Origin: Alistipes sp.
Lineage (GTDB): Bacteria; Bacteroidota; Bacteroidia; Bacteroidales; Rikenellaceae
Reading direction: 5' to 3'
DNA: 8,044 nt
NCBI GenBank assembly: GCA_017391185.1
Contig: JAFOZN010000126.1
Coordinates: forward strand, 1-8,044
Position 1 is the first letter of the stretch. Every line of letters begins with the position of its first letter. The translations under genes and the position numbers were made by a program. The notes under the pieces are model-generated. The model had not been told where the DNA came from. It did not search any database and saw only the letters and a list, made by a program, of their open reading frames with translations. This document shows, one piece after another, positions 6,174-8,044 of this stretch.

Positions 6174-7454
6174 TTACCACGCAAAGAGTGGATAATTCTC
6201 CATTAGCGCATTGACATCTCGGCGAACAGCTGCGATATTATCCTCGTTCTCAGGATCGTGCAAGACACGGTCAATCAACTCCACGATATAATCCATCTTA
6301 TCCTCCTTTAGACCACGTGTTGTAATGGCAGGTGTTCCAAAACGAAGTCCCGATGTAAGGAATGGAGAGCGTGAATCAAAGGGCACCATATTTTTATTAG
6401 TGGTAATATCCGCCGCAACCAAACAACGCTCAGCCAACTTACCTGTAAGTTCTGGGAATTTTGTGCGCAAGTCGATAAGCATCAAGTGATTATCAGTTCC
6501 ATCCGACACCACCTTATAACCTCGCTTAGCAAAAGCCTCTGCCATAGCAGTGGCATTTTTTTGTACCTGCTTCTGATACTCTTTATACTCTGGTTGGAGA
6601 GCCTCACCAAATGCAACAGCCTTAGCTGCGATGACATGCTCCAATGGGCCACCCTGAATGCCTGGGAATACAGCCGAATTGAGAATCTGAGACATCATCT
6701 TCACCACACCCTTTGGAGTAGTCAAGCCCCATGGATTCTCAAAATCCTTACCCATCAGGATAATTCCTCCACGAGGGCCTCGCAAGGTCTTATGGGTAGT
6801 AGAGGTTACGATGTGAGCGTATTTTACAGGGTTATCCAAAACTCCTGCAGCAATCAAACCTGCAGTATGAGCCATATCGACCATAAAAATTGCACCGATC
6901 TTGTCTGCAATCTCGCGCATACGCTTATAATCCCACTCGCGCGAATAAGCCGAAGCACCACCAACAATGAGCTTGGGCTTATACTCCAAAGCCTTACGCT
7001 CCATATCCTCATAATCAATCGTACCTGTCTCTTCGGAGAGCTGGTAACCGATAGCATTGAAATAACTTCCCGACATATTTACGGGTGAGCCGTGTGAGAG
7101 GTGTCCTCCATGAGCCAAATCCAATCCCATGAATGTATCGCCTGGCTTCAAGACTGCAAAAAATACCGCCATGTTAGCTTGTGCACCTGAATGAGGTTGC
7201 ACATTGGCATACTCAGCTCCGTAGAGTTCGCACAATCGATCGATGGCAAGCCTCTCTACCTTGTCCACCACTTCGCAGCCTCCATAATAACGAGCTGCGG
7301 GATATCCCTCGGCATATTTGTTGGTGAGCACAGAGCCCATAGCCTGCATCACCTCTTCGCTTACAAAATTTTCTGAAGCAATGAGCTCAATACCCCTCAT
7401 CTGGCGGGCACGCTCATCTGCTATAAGGTTAAAAATCTGATCATCGTGTTTCAT
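6174..7454 (-). CDS. glyA: Serine hydroxymethyltransferase
   Basis: This is a 426-residue cytoplasmic PLP enzyme that interconverts serine plus tetrahydrofolate with glycine plus 5,10-methylene-tetrahydrofolate, the main entry of one-carbon units for purine, thymidylate and methionine synthesis. Family motifs run the full length: IASENF at 25-30, [16 protein letters not shown] at 44-59, [11 protein letters not shown] at 84-94, [14 protein letters not shown] at 113-126, the PLP-ring contacts [10 protein letters not shown] (Asp193, His196), and the Schiff-base lysine Lys222 in [14 protein letters not shown] (217-230). [11 protein letters not shown] at 263-273 and [14 protein letters not shown] at 368-381 complete the folate and PLP site. 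The length is in the normal bacterial range, and no residue appears lost. The start at 7454 gives [11 protein letters not shown], a normal N-terminus. It seems monocistronic, is divergent from a glycoside hydrolase gene, and is followed by a 277-nt spacer before rpoD. Confidence 0.97.
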   Translation of the reverse strand: MKHDDQIFNLIADERARQMRGIELIASENFVSEEVMQAMGSVLTNKYAEGYPAARYYGGCEVVDKVERLAIDRLCELYGAEYANVQPHSGAQANMAVFFAVLKPGDTFMGLDLAHGGHLSHGSPVNMSGSYFNAIGYQLSEETGTIDYEDMERKALEYKPKLIVGGASAYSREWDYKRMREIADKIGAIFMVDMAHTAGLIAAGVLDNPVKYAHIVTSTTHKTLRGPRGGIILMGKDFENPWGLTTPKGVVKMMSQILNSAVFPGIQGGPLEHVIAAKAVAFGEALQPEYKEYQKQVQKNATAMAEAFAKRGYKVVSDGTDNHLMLIDLRTKFPELTGKLAERCLVAADITTNKNMVPFDSRSPFLTSGLRFGTPAITTRGLKEDKMDYIVELIDRVLHDPENEDNIAAVRRDVNALMENYPLFAW

Positions 7455-7482
7455 AATCCTATAGTTTATGATTTTTGAATGG

Positions 7483-7516
7483 TAAAGTTAGTAAAAGGTT
7501 TGAAAAATCATTGCAA
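7483..7516 (-). promoter_or_regulatory. Weak candidate promoter for glyA
   Basis: On the minus strand TAACTTTA (7490-7483) matches TAnnTTTG in all but the last base and lies 28 nt before the glyA ATG. The nearest TTG upstream (7516-7514) leaves a 23-nt spacer, longer than the usual 19-21. The position is right but the match is imperfect. Confidence 0.35.
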
Positions 7517-7583
7517 TATGATCAAAAAAATATGGTTAGTATGAAAATTCTTTGACATGTGAGGTTTTTCTTAAATAATAAAT

Positions 7584-7591
7584 TATCTTTG
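7584..7591 (+). promoter_or_regulatory. Bacteroidota -7 box before the glycoside hydrolase gene
   Basis: TATCTTTG is a full match to TAnnTTTG and lies 35 nt before the ATG at 7627, giving an expected leader of about 30 nt. A TTTG at 7551-7554 is 29 nt upstream, too far for the normal spacer, so the -33 element is weak or absent. This might mean activator dependence, but that is inference. Confidence 0.55.
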
Positions 7592-7626
7592 TTTAGATTA
7601 ACTTATTTGTAACACAAAATCCAACT

Positions 7627-8044
7627 ATGAGAAGACTTTTTATTCTATTATTGATATTTATCGCCGCAAATATTGTGCAAGCACAAGAATCTATTTATGA
7701 CACAAAGATTTTCCGCCATCCCCCGATGAAATATCGCCCAATTCCATTATGGTTTTGGAATAACACGACCATTAATTCTCAAGAATTGGAATATCAACTC
7801 GAAAAGATGATTACCCAAGATGGTTATGGCGGGTGTGCCATATTACCATTTGGACAAAACTTCCAGCCATCATATCTATCGGAAACCTATTTTGACATGT
7901 ATCGTATTGCCACAGAGAAGGCCAAATCATTTGGGGCGCAGATGTCTGTATATGATGAATATGGTTTTCCTTCGGGAAGTATGGGAGCAATCAATGGATC
8001 GGGAGTGACGACATTCAAAAATAACCATCCCGACCATACGGTCA
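7627..8044 (+). CDS. Secreted GH106-like glycoside hydrolase, 3' end cut by window
   Basis: An open frame runs from ATG 7627 to the window end (139 codons) without a stop. Residues 1-19 form a signal peptide: RR, a hydrophobic core, then a likely cut after VQA before Gln20. The mature part shows features I associate with GH106 (alpha-L-rhamnosidase) and related Bacteroidota hydrolases: RPIPLWFWNN at 37-46, a helix with QLEKMITQDGYGGCAILPFG (57-76), YLSETYFDMYRIATEKAKSFG (83-103), and the strongly conserved YDEYGFPSGSMG at 109-120. These belong to the start of a TIM-barrel catalytic domain; family members are usually several hundred residues longer, so most of the gene lies outside. The likely role is periplasmic or surface removal of rhamnose or a similar sugar from plant or bacterial glycans. 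The substrate and exact family cannot be fixed from this fragment. Codon choice (AGA, ATA, TTA) is more AT-rich than in glyA or glmM. It is divergent from glyA and has its own -7 box. Confidence 0.75.
   Translation, partial: MRRLFILLLIFIAANIVQAQESIYDTKIFRHPPMKYRPIPLWFWNNTTINSQELEYQLEKMITQDGYGGCAILPFGQNFQPSYLSETYFDMYRIATEKAKSFGAQMSVYDEYGFPSGSMGAINGSGVTTFKNNHPDHTV

Noticed and set aside
6486..7088. 200-codon open frame on the plus strand inside glyA
   Set aside because: It is antisense to a fully conserved serine hydroxymethyltransferase, has no recognisable domain, and arises from codon bias in glyA.
7507..7522. ATCAT-N6-ATGAT and the ATTGCAAT palindrome upstream of glyA as an operator
   Set aside because: Very short and in AT-rich DNA, so expected by chance; no family of regulator is suggested.
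7820..8008. 62-codon plus-strand open frame near the window end
   Set aside because: It overlaps the GH106-like reading frame that starts at 7627 and runs off the window; the latter has a signal peptide, a promoter box and conserved motifs.

Overview
The window looks like a chromosomal housekeeping segment from a member of the Bacteroidota, most likely order Bacteroidales. Three things point there. The primary sigma factor is a compact 286-residue RpoD without the usual long N-terminal region 1.1. Promoter-like sites match the Bacteroidota -7 consensus TAnnTTTG (TAACTTTG before the alkaline phosphatase, TATCTTTG before the last gene). Most genes have no clear Shine-Dalgarno sequence. I cannot resolve the genus from sequence alone.

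Layout from left to right. Positions 1-2520 (+) hold the 3' part of a phosphoglucosamine/phosphomannomutase-family gene (glmM-like), followed after 21 nt by an M20 metallo-dipeptidase. A strong hairpin at 2539-2578, with A-tract and T-tract flanks, separates these from a convergent secreted alkaline phosphatase (2602-3717, -). A 75-nt divergent gap with facing promoter-like boxes leads to ung, uracil-DNA glycosylase (3793-4455, +). A GNAT acetyltransferase (4457-4951, +) starts one base after the ung stop codon. A second bidirectional hairpin at 4969-5007 separates this pair from convergent rpoD (5036-5896, -). A 277-nt spacer follows, carrying a perfect 14-bp inverted repeat, and then glyA, serine hydroxymethyltransferase (6174-7454, -). 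A 172-nt divergent gap leads to the start of a secreted GH106-like glycoside hydrolase (7627 to window end, +), which is cut by the window.

Functionally this is a mix rather than a pathway: amino-sugar precursor supply (GlmM), peptide turnover (M20), periplasmic phosphate release (alkaline phosphatase), base-excision repair (Ung), primary transcription (RpoD), one-carbon metabolism (GlyA) and glycan breakdown (GH106-like). Only glmM/M20 and ung/GNAT look like co-transcribed pairs.

I found no mobile element, CRISPR array, rRNA or tRNA gene, and no convincing new multi-gene system. The structure least explained by ordinary annotation is the inverted repeat between glyA and rpoD, one arm of which could also pair with a third nearby segment. 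Every gene here has a recognisable family.
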